This document shows, in pieces, positions 47,286-53,851 of a stretch of 53,851 nucleotides of DNA. The notes under the pieces are model-generated. The model did not search any database, was not told the origin of the DNA, and saw only the letters and a list, made by a program, of their open reading frames with translations. Position 1 is the first letter of the stretch. Each line of letters opens with the position of its first letter. Position numbers and translations under genes: made by a program. This DNA is from Candidatus Aminicenantes bacterium RBG_19FT_COMBO_65_30 (lineage in GTDB: Bacteria > Acidobacteriota > Aminicenantia > Aminicenantales > Saccharicenantaceae): positions 892-54,742 of the forward strand of contig MEYF01000018.1 of the NCBI GenBank assembly GCA_001775755.1, read 5' to 3'.

Positions 47286-49307
47286 TCAGGAGAGAGTGTC
47301 CTTTCTCCTGAAGTGGAACAAATAGCTCTCGATCCCCTTGATCTCCTTGAAGGTCAGGTCCTTGAACTTCATGCCTGAATAATAGAAGCCCGGGTCGCCC
47401 CCGCCCTTCTCCGAATAGATGATGTCGCTTTTGATCAGTATGGCCTTGTCCTCGACGACGAGGATCGTTTCGAGCGTCTGGAGCGGGGGGAGGGCGGTGT
47501 CGGAGACGACGCGCGCCCCTTCGAGGCTGATGTTGACGGTTTTGGCGACCTTGAAGCCGCCGTTCTCCCGGAAGAGGAAGGGCGTCGAGACGTTGTAGCG
47601 CTCGTATTTCCTCCTCTCCCGGACGAAGCGGCCGGCCGCGGCCGCGCCCTCGGCTTTCTTGCTCTCCCCGACTTCCTCCCAGACGAAGTTGCAGACGCGG
47701 TTCTTGTCGATGGGGACGTCGGTGGGGCCGCGGGGAGCGAGGTCCGGCCGGCATTTGCCCTTGGCCTCAGCCAGGGCGAGGTCCGCCTCGCCGGCCAGGC
47801 GCTTGAGGTCGGGCTTGGTCAGGGGGCCCGGCTGTTCGCCGTCGTTCTTGGGGAAGATCGTCACGCCGAACGACATGGTCAGGTTGGAGCGCGGCTGGAA
47901 CTCCTGGAGCTCGAAATAGTGGTCTTCGACGTTCTTCCGGATACGTTCGGTGAGCAGGAAGGACTCCTCGACGCTCTTGACGCCCATCAGGAAGAAGAGG
48001 AACTCCTCGCCGCCGTAGCGGCAGAGCAGGTCCTCCTCGCGGATGGAGAGCTTGAGGACGTGAGCGAGCTCGCGGAGGAGCCTGTTCCCGGCCTCGTGGC
48101 CGTTGCGGTCGTTGTAGGCCTTGAACCAGTCGACGTCGCCCATGACCAAGGCCATGGCGCCCTCCTCGCGGCGGCGCTTGCTCAGGGCGTTGACCTTCTG
48201 GAGGACTTTTTCGAAGAACGGCTCGGGCCTGAGGAGCCCGGTCAGGGGATCGAACTGGATGAGGTTGAGCTTGGTCATGGCGATGGCCATGTGGTCGGAA
48301 AGGCCGCGGAGGATCTCCAGGTCCTCCCGGGTGAATCCCTCGGGGTTCAATTTCCCGGCGGCCATTTTGTTGTAGACCTCGAGGACGCCGATGACGTTGG
48401 GTCCGTGCATGATGGGCACGCCGAGCAGGCTCTTCGGCGGGGTTTTGAGGAAGGCCGTGTAGCGCTTGCTCAGGCGCCGGTCGAAGGTCAGGTTGGCGAC
48501 GCTGACGTCGTGGCCGAACCGGGCGACCGAGGCGGCGAAGTCCTGGGCCTCGAGCGGGGCGATGTACTTGGAGAAATCCGAATGGGCCAGGAAGGCGTTG
48601 TCCCAGACGAGGGGCTTCAGGTAGCGGCCGATGACCTCGTTCTCGTCGATGATGTAGACGGTGGCGCTTTCGGCCTGGACGATGTCCCGGATCTCGGGGA
48701 CGATGTCGAGAAGACTGCTGACGTCGTCGGCGCCGTAGATCTTCCGCAGGGTCGTCTCGACCCGCTGGCGCTCCTTCTGGGATCCGACGTATTGCGCCTC
48801 GATGGCGATCCGCTTTTCGACCTCGCGTATGAAGCCGGTGTTGAGCAGGCCCTTGATCTCGTGGATCTCGGCCAAGACGTCCTTGACTTTGGCGTCCTGG
48901 AGGCCAAGCGACAGGCGGAGGTCGGCCGCCTCCGTATTCAGCCGGGCGTGTTCGACGACGCGGCCGAGGGCGCGAAGGAAAGCGAGCTCCCGCGGCGCCG
49001 CGGGCGAGGTGCGGCAGAAGTCGACGTCGACGCCCGGCGGCCATTCGTCGGCGGCACGCGAAACCTGATCCTCGTCGTCGCCGGCGAGGAGGACTCCGGT
49101 CGGAGGGTGGACCATGGCCTTGAGCGCCGTCGATCCGGCGAAGGCCATGTCGATGACCGCGACGGCGACGTTCCCCTCGGCGAACACGGCCAGGGCCGCT
49201 TCGGGGTCGCTCTCGGCCCGGACCGGGCCGTACTTCTGGGCCAGGCGGGCGAGGCGGTCGGCTTCCGTGGACAACGGATGGATAACGAGGATGAGCTTTT
49301 GGATCAT
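47286..49307 (-). CDS. Diguanylate cyclase with GAF and PilZ domains
   Basis: A 673-residue signalling protein: an N-terminal receiver-like domain (1-120, with VIDMAF and Asp53 at the acceptor position), a helical linker, a GAF sensor domain (about 190-350), a GGDEF domain (about 350-520) with GGEEF at 432-436, and a C-terminal PilZ domain (about 575-670; RRKYERY and NISLEGARV). The inhibitory site REED (423-426) stands five residues before GGEEF, so product feedback is expected. It makes cyclic-di-GMP and can also bind it through PilZ, an unusual pairing in one chain. It is convergent with the coiled-coil gene and divergent from hutU. Confidence 0.92.
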   Translation of the reverse strand: MIQKLILVIHPLSTEADRLARLAQKYGPVRAESDPEAALAVFAEGNVAVAVIDMAFAGSTALKAMVHPPTGVLLAGDDEDQVSRAADEWPPGVDVDFCRTSPAAPRELAFLRALGRVVEHARLNTEAADLRLSLGLQDAKVKDVLAEIHEIKGLLNTGFIREVEKRIAIEAQYVGSQKERQRVETTLRKIYGADDVSSLLDIVPEIRDIVQAESATVYIIDENEVIGRYLKPLVWDNAFLAHSDFSKYIAPLEAQDFAASVARFGHDVSVANLTFDRRLSKRYTAFLKTPPKSLLGVPIMHGPNVIGVLEVYNKMAAGKLNPEGFTREDLEILRGLSDHMAIAMTKLNLIQFDPLTGLLRPEPFFEKVLQKVNALSKRRREEGAMALVMGDVDWFKAYNDRNGHEAGNRLLRELAHVLKLSIREEDLLCRYGGEEFLFFLMGVKSVEESFLLTERIRKNVEDHYFELQEFQPRSNLTMSFGVTIFPKNDGEQPGPLTKPDLKRLAGEADLALAEAKGKCRPDLAPRGPTDVPIDKNRVCNFVWEEVGESKKAEGAAAAGRFVRERRKYERYNVSTPFLFRENGGFKVAKTVNISLEGARVVSDTALPPLQTLETILVVEDKAILIKSDIIYSEKGGGDPGFYYSGMKFKDLTFKEIKGIESYLFHFRRKDTLS

Positions 49308-49367
49308 AGCCCTCGTTGCCTCTTTCCTGACGAAAGAGCGAAAAACTCTTCCTTTTCCTCTTTAATA

Positions 49368-49395
49368 TGTATACCAGATTTTCGGCCCTCGTCAA
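49368..49395 (-). promoter_or_regulatory. Promoter of the GGDEF-PilZ gene
   Basis: On the minus strand TTGACG (49390-49395), a 16-base spacer and TATACA (49368-49373), in an AT-rich stretch. Confidence 0.5.
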
Positions 49396-49411
49396 TCGTT
49401 TTTTTTGACTT

Positions 49412-49441
49412 TTGATTAGCCTTCCGGCGATGTGGTATATT
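49412..49441 (+). promoter_or_regulatory. Promoter candidate for hutU
   Basis: TTGATT, an 18-base spacer and TATATT. An upstream TTGACT at 49405 is too far from the -10. Confidence 0.4.
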
Positions 49442-49473
49442 TCCCGGGCGAGAAACGTTCGAGGAGACAAAAA

Positions 49474-51144
49474 ATGGCAAAAACGGCGAACGAACCGGTC
49501 GCGAATATCCGGGCCCCGAGGGGCTCCCGCCTGACAACCAAAGGCTGGTCCCAGGAGGGGGCACTGCGGATGCTCATGAACAACCTGGATCCGCAGGTGG
49601 CCGAAAAGCCCGGCGAGCTCATCGTCTATGGCGGGACCGGCAAGGCCGCCCGGAGCTGGGAAGCCTACCGGGCCATCGTGGCCAGCCTGAAAAAGCTCGA
49701 GAACGATGAAACGCTCATCGTCCAATCGGGGAAGCCGGTGGCCGTCTTCAGGACTCACGCCGAGGCGCCCCGGGTCCTCATCGCCAACGCCCTGGTCGTC
49801 CCCCAATGGGCCAACTGGGACGAATTCCGGCGCCTCGAAGCGCTGGGCCTGACCATGTACGGCCAGATGACGGCCGGCAGCTGGATCTACATCGGGACCC
49901 AGGGCATTCTCCAGGGGACCTACGAAACCCTGGCCGCCGCGGCCCGAAAGCATTTCGGAGGCTCGCTCAAGGGGACACTGACCTTGACCGCGGGGCTCGG
50001 CGGTATGGGCGGGGCCCAGCCCCTGGCCGTGACCATGAACGACGGTGTCGCCATCGTCGCCGAGGTCGACTCCCGCCGTATTGAGAGGCGTCTCGCCACG
50101 AAATACGTCGACATCATGACCGACAGCTTGGACGAGGCCCTGCGCCTGGCCGGTGAGGCCATGAAGAAGGGGACGCCTCTCTCCATCGCCCTCCTCGCGA
50201 ACGCCGCCGACGTCCTGCCTGAGTTCGTCCGCCGGGGCATCACGCCGGATGTCCTGACCGACCAGACCTCGGCCCACGACGAGCTCAACGGCTACGTGCC
50301 GAACGGGCTTTCCTACGAGGACGCGCTGGCTCTCCGGACGAAGGACCCGGCCGACTACATCCGCCGATCTTACGCCGCGATGGCCGCCCACGTCGAAGCC
50401 ATGCTCGAACTGCGGAAAAGGGGAGCCCGGGTTTTCGACTACGGCAACAACATCCGCGGCCAGGCCCGGAAAGCGGGGGTGGCCAAGGCCTTCGACATCC
50501 CCGGATTCGTCCTGGAGTACATCCGGCCTCTCTTCTGCCTCGGCAAGGGGCCTTTCCGCTGGGCGGCGCTCTCCGGAAAGCCGCAGGACATCGCCGCCAC
50601 CGACGCGGCCGTGCTCAAGGAGTTCCCCGAGGACGAGGCCCTGGCCCGCTGGATCCGCAAGGCCCGGAGCCGGGTCAAGTTCCAAGGCCTGCCGGCCCGC
50701 ATTTGCTGGCTCGGTTACGGCGAGCGGGCCCGCTTCGGCGCCGTCATCAACCACCTGGTGAAAAAAGGAAAGACGGCCGCGCCCATCGTCATCGGCCGCG
50801 ACCACCTCGACACCGGCTCGGTCGCCTCGCCGAACCGCGAGACCGAGGGCATGCGGGACGGCTCGGACGCCATCGCCGACTGGCCCGTCCTCAACGCCCT
50901 CCTCAACGCCGTCAGCGGCGCCTCGTGGGTTTCCGTCCACCACGGCGGCGGCGTGGGCATCGGCCTGTCGATCCACGCCGGGATGGTCATCGTCGCCGAT
51001 GGAACGGCGATGATGGGGCGCCGGCTGGAGCGCGTCCTGACGGTCGATCCGGGCCTGGGCGTCGCCCGCCACGCCGACGCCGGATACCCGGACGCCATCG
51101 CCTGCGCCAAGAAGAACGGCCTCAAGATCCCGATGATGAAATAA
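49474..51144 (+). CDS. hutU: Urocanate hydratase
   Basis: A 556-residue urocanase of normal length, with the family blocks [43 protein letters not shown] and WLGYGERAR. It binds NAD and converts urocanate to imidazolonepropionate in histidine breakdown. GAGGAG before the ATG at 49474 sets the start, 14 codons after the track's. No hutH, hutI or formimidoyl-transfer gene is in the window, so the rest of the pathway must be elsewhere. It is divergent from the GGDEF-PilZ gene; a weak hairpin follows the stop. Confidence 0.95.
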   Translation: MAKTANEPVANIRAPRGSRLTTKGWSQEGALRMLMNNLDPQVAEKPGELIVYGGTGKAARSWEAYRAIVASLKKLENDETLIVQSGKPVAVFRTHAEAPRVLIANALVVPQWANWDEFRRLEALGLTMYGQMTAGSWIYIGTQGILQGTYETLAAAARKHFGGSLKGTLTLTAGLGGMGGAQPLAVTMNDGVAIVAEVDSRRIERRLATKYVDIMTDSLDEALRLAGEAMKKGTPLSIALLANAADVLPEFVRRGITPDVLTDQTSAHDELNGYVPNGLSYEDALALRTKDPADYIRRSYAAMAAHVEAMLELRKRGARVFDYGNNIRGQARKAGVAKAFDIPGFVLEYIRPLFCLGKGPFRWAALSGKPQDIAATDAAVLKEFPEDEALARWIRKARSRVKFQGLPARICWLGYGERARFGAVINHLVKKGKTAAPIVIGRDHLDTGSVASPNRETEGMRDGSDAIADWPVLNALLNAVSGASWVSVHHGGGVGIGLSIHAGMVIVADGTAMMGRRLERVLTVDPGLGVARHADAGYPDAIACAKKNGLKIPMMK

Positions 51145-51207
51145 GCACCGTCAAAGGGAAGCGACGCGCCGCGGCGCGTTCCCCCGGCGGGTGTCAACTC
51201 GCCTTTC

Positions 51208-51230
51208 CGAAAGCCCTCGGCTTTCGTTTC
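51208..51230 (+). terminator. Weak terminator-like hairpin after hutU
   Basis: CGAAAGCC, loop CTC and GGCTTTCG form a perfect eight-base stem followed by only a short T stretch (TTTCC). It may reduce read-through into the peptide cluster. Confidence 0.4.
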
Positions 51231-51280
51231 CATCCCGATTGTTTTGAGCGGGTTGGACCAGGCTCCGGAGGCTCGGCCGC

Positions 51281-51296
51281 TGGCACGCCGCTTGCT
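51281..51296 (+). promoter_or_regulatory. Sigma-54 promoter of the peptide cluster
   Basis: TGGCACGCCGCTTGCT matches the sigma-54 consensus YTGGCACGN4TTGCW at every fixed position, with C just before TGGCAC. The predicted start lies about 12 bases after the GC of TTGC, leaving a leader of about 16 bases that carries AAAGGAG. No sigma-70 promoter is seen. Sigma-54 transcription needs an activator ATPase, which is not in the window. Confidence 0.65.
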
Positions 51297-51322
51297 TTGA
51301 AGAGGGCGAAAGGAGACACCCG

Positions 51323-51541
51323 ATGAAAAAGCTGGCGATCTTAGCCCTGGCCGGGCTCGTCCTCGTTTCCGCGGCCCTTTTTTTCCCCATGGCCGCCGCC
51401 GGACACGATGTCAATGAATGCGACAGGGATCACCGGGATTGCCGGGAGAACGTCCTCAACATGGACGCCCCCTGGTACAAGGTCATGATCTTTCTGACGG
51501 TCTGCGACATCGGGCTCGGCAAGTGCATCCTCTTCATGTGA
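51323..51541 (+). CDS. Small secreted peptide with twin CX6C motifs
   Basis: A 72-residue precursor. Residues 1-26 form a clear signal peptide with an AAAG cleavage region. The mature part (about 46 residues) holds just four cysteines in two equal pairs, CDRDHRDC (33-40) and CDIGLGKC (61-68), an arrangement suited to a disulfide-linked helical hairpin. No family recognised. AAAGGAG precedes the ATG, and a sigma-54 promoter stands 27 bases further up. A stem-loop and then a beta-propeller, a CPVC thioredoxin-like protein and ABC transporter genes follow, so it may be the product or substrate of that system. It is too short for homology to be judged by eye. Confidence 0.75.
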   Translation: MKKLAILALAGLVLVSAALFFPMAAAGHDVNECDRDHRDCRENVLNMDAPWYKVMIFLTVCDIGLGKCILFM

Positions 51542-51551
51542 TCGAGGCGGA

Positions 51552-51577
51552 GAGGGCCCTCGCTTTCGAGGGCCCTC
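51552..51577 (+). promoter_or_regulatory. GC-rich hairpin between peptide and downstream genes
   Basis: GAGGGCCCTC, loop GCTTTC and GAGGGCCCTC form a perfect ten-base stem without a T-run. Such hairpins often stabilise an upstream message or cause partial termination, which would give more peptide than transporter. Confidence 0.5.
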
Positions 51578-51606
51578 CATGCCGGCCGGCGAAAAGCACG
51601 GTCGGC

Positions 51607-52602
51607 ATGGGCATGACAAGACGCGCGGCCGAGGCCATGGTCGTCATCCTGTCGCTGACCGTCGCCGCGGCGTCCGGAGGCGCGAAGGAGCAAGCTGTTG
51701 AACGCTGGAAGGCGGTCGAGGTCGCGGCCGCGGCGAACGAAGCGGACGAAGCCTTGCTCGGACGGCCCCTCTCCCTGGCCCTCGACGCCGAGTGTCTCTA
51801 CGTGGCCGACGCCCAGGATTGCGCCGTCAAGGTTTTTTCGAAGGACGGGAGATTTCTGAGAGCGTTCGGCCGGAAAGGCCGCGGGCCCGGCGAGCTCACT
51901 TTCCCTTCCGGGGTCTCCGTCGTCGGCGGGAGGGTCTATGTCGCCGACAAGCTCAACTACCGGATCCAGATATTTGACGGAGAGGGGAAGCCGCGCGGGG
52001 GCTATCCCGTGCCCTTCGCGCCGGACAAGGTCTTCGCCATGGGCGCCGAAACGCTTCTGATCACGGGAAATCCGACCGGCCGTCGGGCGGGAGAAATGCT
52101 CCTCCACATCTACGGCGACGCCGGCCGCCTCCGCTGGGAAGGGCTCGAAGCGCGATCCTCGTCAGACCCGATGTACGACACGTTCCGGAACATGATCCTG
52201 GTGTGCCCAGGGGAGGAGAAAGACTTCTACGTTGTTTTCCGGAGCGGCGACCGGACGATCCTCCGCTTCGCCGGGACGGGCGTCCTCCGGGGGAAAACCC
52301 CCGTCGACGAGCGCCACGCCTTCCGGCCTTTGGACATGCCCTTCAAGGGACCGAAGAAGCGCCTCCTCGGCTTTTGCTGGGCAGCGGCCCGGGACCGGGG
52401 ACTCTTCTATCTTTCGGCGCCCGAGCCCGTGGACGGCAAGGACCTCGGGCCGGGCCGGCGGTTGTCCGTTATCGATAAAGACGGCCGCCTTCAGGCTGTC
52501 GTCGAGCTGCCGTGCCCCGTCCATCGGTTCGTCGTCGAGGAGGATCGTGTTTTTGCCATAGATGACGAGGGCGGACTGAGGATCTTCGAGATCGTCCGAT
52601 GA
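51607..52602 (+). CDS. Secreted six-bladed beta-propeller protein (NHL-like)
   Basis: A 331-residue exported protein. A signal segment (about 8-25) leads into repeated propeller blades of the NHL or 6-bladed type: SLALDAECLYVADAQDCAVKVF, GVSVVGGRVYVADKLNYRIQIF and later degenerate blades ending in DDEGGLRIFEIV. Propellers of this kind bind peptides, proteins or sugars at the cell surface or in the periplasm. The ATG at 51607 is chosen because it begins the signal peptide; another ATG lies two codons on and the ribosome binding site is poor, consistent with reduced translation relative to the peptide. Its stop overlaps the thioredoxin-like gene start (ATGA). Confidence 0.77.
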   Translation: MGMTRRAAEAMVVILSLTVAAASGGAKEQAVERWKAVEVAAAANEADEALLGRPLSLALDAECLYVADAQDCAVKVFSKDGRFLRAFGRKGRGPGELTFPSGVSVVGGRVYVADKLNYRIQIFDGEGKPRGGYPVPFAPDKVFAMGAETLLITGNPTGRRAGEMLLHIYGDAGRLRWEGLEARSSSDPMYDTFRNMILVCPGEEKDFYVVFRSGDRTILRFAGTGVLRGKTPVDERHAFRPLDMPFKGPKKRLLGFCWAAARDRGLFYLSAPEPVDGKDLGPGRRLSVIDKDGRLQAVVELPCPVHRFVVEEDRVFAIDDEGGLRIFEIVR

Positions 52603-53069
52603 AACGCTGGTTCTTGATCGTCGCCGTCGCCGCGTCCCTCGCGGGAGGCTTGGGGGGGACGGCCGGGGAACCCGTCGACGTCCGCATCTGCGCCAGCCTC
52701 GACGAAGCGGCCCCGTCCGGCGCCGGCCCCGTGCTTCTCGTCTTCTTCTCGACGGATTGCCCCGTCTGCTATGACGACCTCTTCGAATCGAGATACCTGA
52801 TCGACAAGGGACGCTGGCCGGTCTCCGTGGTCGGCGTCTGTTCCGGGCTCCGGGAGGACCTCAGGATCTTCCTCGAGAAACACGCCTGGGCGCTCCCCGT
52901 CGTCCTGGACAGGCGGAAGATCCTTTTCAGGAGATTCAAGGTGGACGCCGTCCCGTTCAAGGCCCTGCTCTTGGGGACGGAGGCGGTCTATCGGGACGAT
53001 CCCTACCGCGATCCCGAGGGACGCCGGGAGGAATTGAAACAATGTTTGACACGGCTCTTTTCCCGATAA
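52599..53069 (+). CDS. Exported thioredoxin-like protein with CPVC
   Basis: A 156-residue protein with a signal peptide (about 1-23) and a shortened thioredoxin fold. The redox motif is STDCPVCYDD (Cys54, Cys57), followed by VVGVCSGLREDL and the cis-proline region VDAVPFKALLLG. The context of a four-cysteine secreted peptide two genes upstream suggests that it forms or reduces that peptide's disulfides; this is inference. It is translationally coupled to the propeller gene and overlaps the permease gene by 28 bases. Confidence 0.8.
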   Translation: MKRWFLIVAVAASLAGGLGGTAGEPVDVRICASLDEAAPSGAGPVLLVFFSTDCPVCYDDLFESRYLIDKGRWPVSVVGVCSGLREDLRIFLEKHAWALPVVLDRRKILFRRFKVDAVPFKALLLGTEAVYRDDPYRDPEGRREELKQCLTRLFSR

Positions 53070-53776
53070 CGTGGCGCGTCACCCGGCGGAGGCTTCTCGC
53101 CTCGCCGCTGGCGATAGCCGCCGGCCTGGCCTTCCCCGCGTTCGTCGTCTGGATCGGCTTCAACGACTCGTACGAAACGGCGGCGAAGTTCTTCTTTTTT
53201 CTCCTGCCTCACGTCTTTCTCATCGCCGCCCAGGACACGGTTCGGACCGATATCGAGAGCGGGGCCCTCGAGAACGTTCTCTTCCTCGGCGGCAGGTTCC
53301 GAGGCTTCCTCAGGGCGAAGAGCTACGTCCTGGCCGCGGCCGTCGGGGTTTACGCCTGCGGCTTGTTCGGATTATTCACGGCTTGGGGACTGGCCGCCGG
53401 CGCGTTCAGGCCCTATTTCGTCATAAGGTTCGCGCTGGGGCTCCTGGCCGGGTCCTACTATATCGCCTTGGCGGGGACCCTGAGCTACTTTCTCAGGGCC
53501 GGGTCGAATGTCCTGGCTCTTCTGCTCGCCCAGTCGGCCGCCCTGATCGCGCTGCTCTTCTCGGCCACTTCGCGGACGGGCTTTCTCGATTACGCGGCCT
53601 CGGGGCATTTTCCTGGGCTTGGCCCGAAGCTCCTCTTCGGCGGCCTGGTCGCCATACTGCCCAACGTGGTCGTGTCCGGACGGCTTCTCGTCTTTGCCGC
53701 CGAGGTCCTGACCGGGCTCGCGCTATCGCTTTTCGTCCAGAATCGGCTGGCCCGGGCGCTCGAGCTGGGGAAATAG
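53042..53776 (+). CDS. ABC-2-type transporter permease
   Basis: A 244-residue membrane protein with about six hydrophobic helices. The order (a short N-terminal cytosolic segment TWRVTRRRLLASPLA, a helix pair, then TDIESGALENVLFLGGRFRGFLRAKSY) is the ABC-2 permease pattern, in which the permease follows the phrase ESGxLE. It is probably an exporter subunit at the inner membrane. The start lies within the thioredoxin-like gene (28-base overlap), and the ATPase gene begins nine bases after its stop, so they form one unit. The exported cargo could be the twin-CX6C peptide, or the pair could act in lipid or antibiotic efflux. Confidence 0.8.
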   Translation: MFDTALFPITWRVTRRRLLASPLAIAAGLAFPAFVVWIGFNDSYETAAKFFFFLLPHVFLIAAQDTVRTDIESGALENVLFLGGRFRGFLRAKSYVLAAAVGVYACGLFGLFTAWGLAAGAFRPYFVIRFALGLLAGSYYIALAGTLSYFLRAGSNVLALLLAQSAALIALLFSATSRTGFLDYAASGHFPGLGPKLLFGGLVAILPNVVVSGRLLVFAAEVLTGLALSLFVQNRLARALELGK

Positions 53777-53785
53777 GGGGCGAAC

Positions 53786-53851
53786 ATGATCGAAGCGCAT
53801 CGGCTATCCAAACGATTCGGCCCGGTCGAGGCCCTCCGCGACGTTAGCTTC
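53786..53851 (+). CDS. ABC transporter ATPase, N-terminal fragment
   Basis: Twenty-two codons are visible before the window ends. They read like the start of an ABC ATPase (MIEAHRLSKRFGPVEALRDVSF), matching the usual opening strand and A-loop region. GGGGGCGAAC precedes the ATG. The Walker motifs lie beyond the edge. Confidence 0.8.
   Translation, partial: MIEAHRLSKRFGPVEALRDVSF

Noticed and set aside
47767-51072. A 1101-residue ORF on the minus strand
   Set aside because: It is a shadow spanning parts of the GGDEF-PilZ and hutU genes in another frame; the sequence is Arg/Pro/Gly-rich and low in complexity, without motifs.
52232-52561. Shadow ORFs inside the beta-propeller and neighbouring genes
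   Set aside because: They overlap well-supported frames and have Arg/Pro/Ser-rich composition typical of GC-rich out-of-frame reading.

Overview
The window looks like a chromosomal segment of a GC-rich, Gram-negative-type anaerobe, most plausibly an acidobacterial or Aminicenantes-like lineage. This is inferred from gene content and was not tested against any database. The evidence is a double-membrane toolkit (a TonB-dependent receptor with an N-terminal carboxypeptidase-regulatory-like domain, OMPLA, an AsmA-like protein, a DUF5916 barrel), a GWxTD-domain protein, a four-subunit pyruvate:ferredoxin oxidoreductase, two ferredoxin-type proteins, and HypF. I saw no phage, insertion sequence, CRISPR array, rRNA or tRNA.

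Layout. 1-7.3 kb: AsmA-like protein, CPBP protease, metallo-beta-lactamase-fold hydrolase, patatin, PilZ protein, serine hydrolase and outer-membrane phospholipase A. 7.3-14.7 kb, all on the minus strand: DUF5916 outer-membrane protein, small membrane protein, secreted esterase, then a compact trio of 6-haem cytochrome, beta-barrel and 12-haem cytochrome that resembles a porin-cytochrome electron conduit. 14.8-19.1 kb: a two-domain unknown protein with a nuclease-like tail, a membrane-anchored TPR protein, ferredoxin, M50 protease and zinc-ribbon protein. 19.1-26.9 kb, minus strand: HypF, QueH, coiled-coil membrane protein, TlpA-like thioredoxin and porGDAB. 27-30 kb: zinc peptidase, endonuclease IV-like protein and ThiC. 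30.2-35.2 kb, plus strand: VanZ-like protein, secreted unknown, then rsmD, an unknown gene, rpmE, prfA and prmC in a tight translation block. 35.3-44.6 kb, minus strand: GWxTD-TPR protein, sulfatase-fold-TPR protein, TonB-dependent receptor and ABC exporter. 44.8-49.3 kb: a cyclic-di-GMP neighbourhood (HD-GYP, coiled-coil protein, GGDEF-PilZ). 49.4-51.1 kb: urocanase. 51.3 kb to the end: a small secreted peptide with two CX6C pairs, then a beta-propeller, a CPVC thioredoxin-like protein, an ABC-2-type permease and the start of an ABC ATPase.

The strongest candidate for an undescribed system is the terminal cluster. A near-perfect sigma-54 promoter stands just before the peptide gene, a GC-rich hairpin separates the peptide from the rest, and the downstream genes overlap or nearly abut. 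I infer a regulated export and disulfide-handling system for the peptide. Second is the cytochrome-barrel-cytochrome operon. Third is a family of dispersed palindromic repeats (16.2, 23.1, 23.8 and 26.9 kb) with ends like AGAAGGGGTCAAACC. Two copies share an internal hairpin that keeps its pairing through compensatory changes, and the ends of the repeats appear to supply -35 boxes to neighbouring genes.

Start codons were moved downstream from the ORF-track starts wherever a ribosome binding site, a signal peptide or a neighbour overlap argued for it; each case is noted in its entry.
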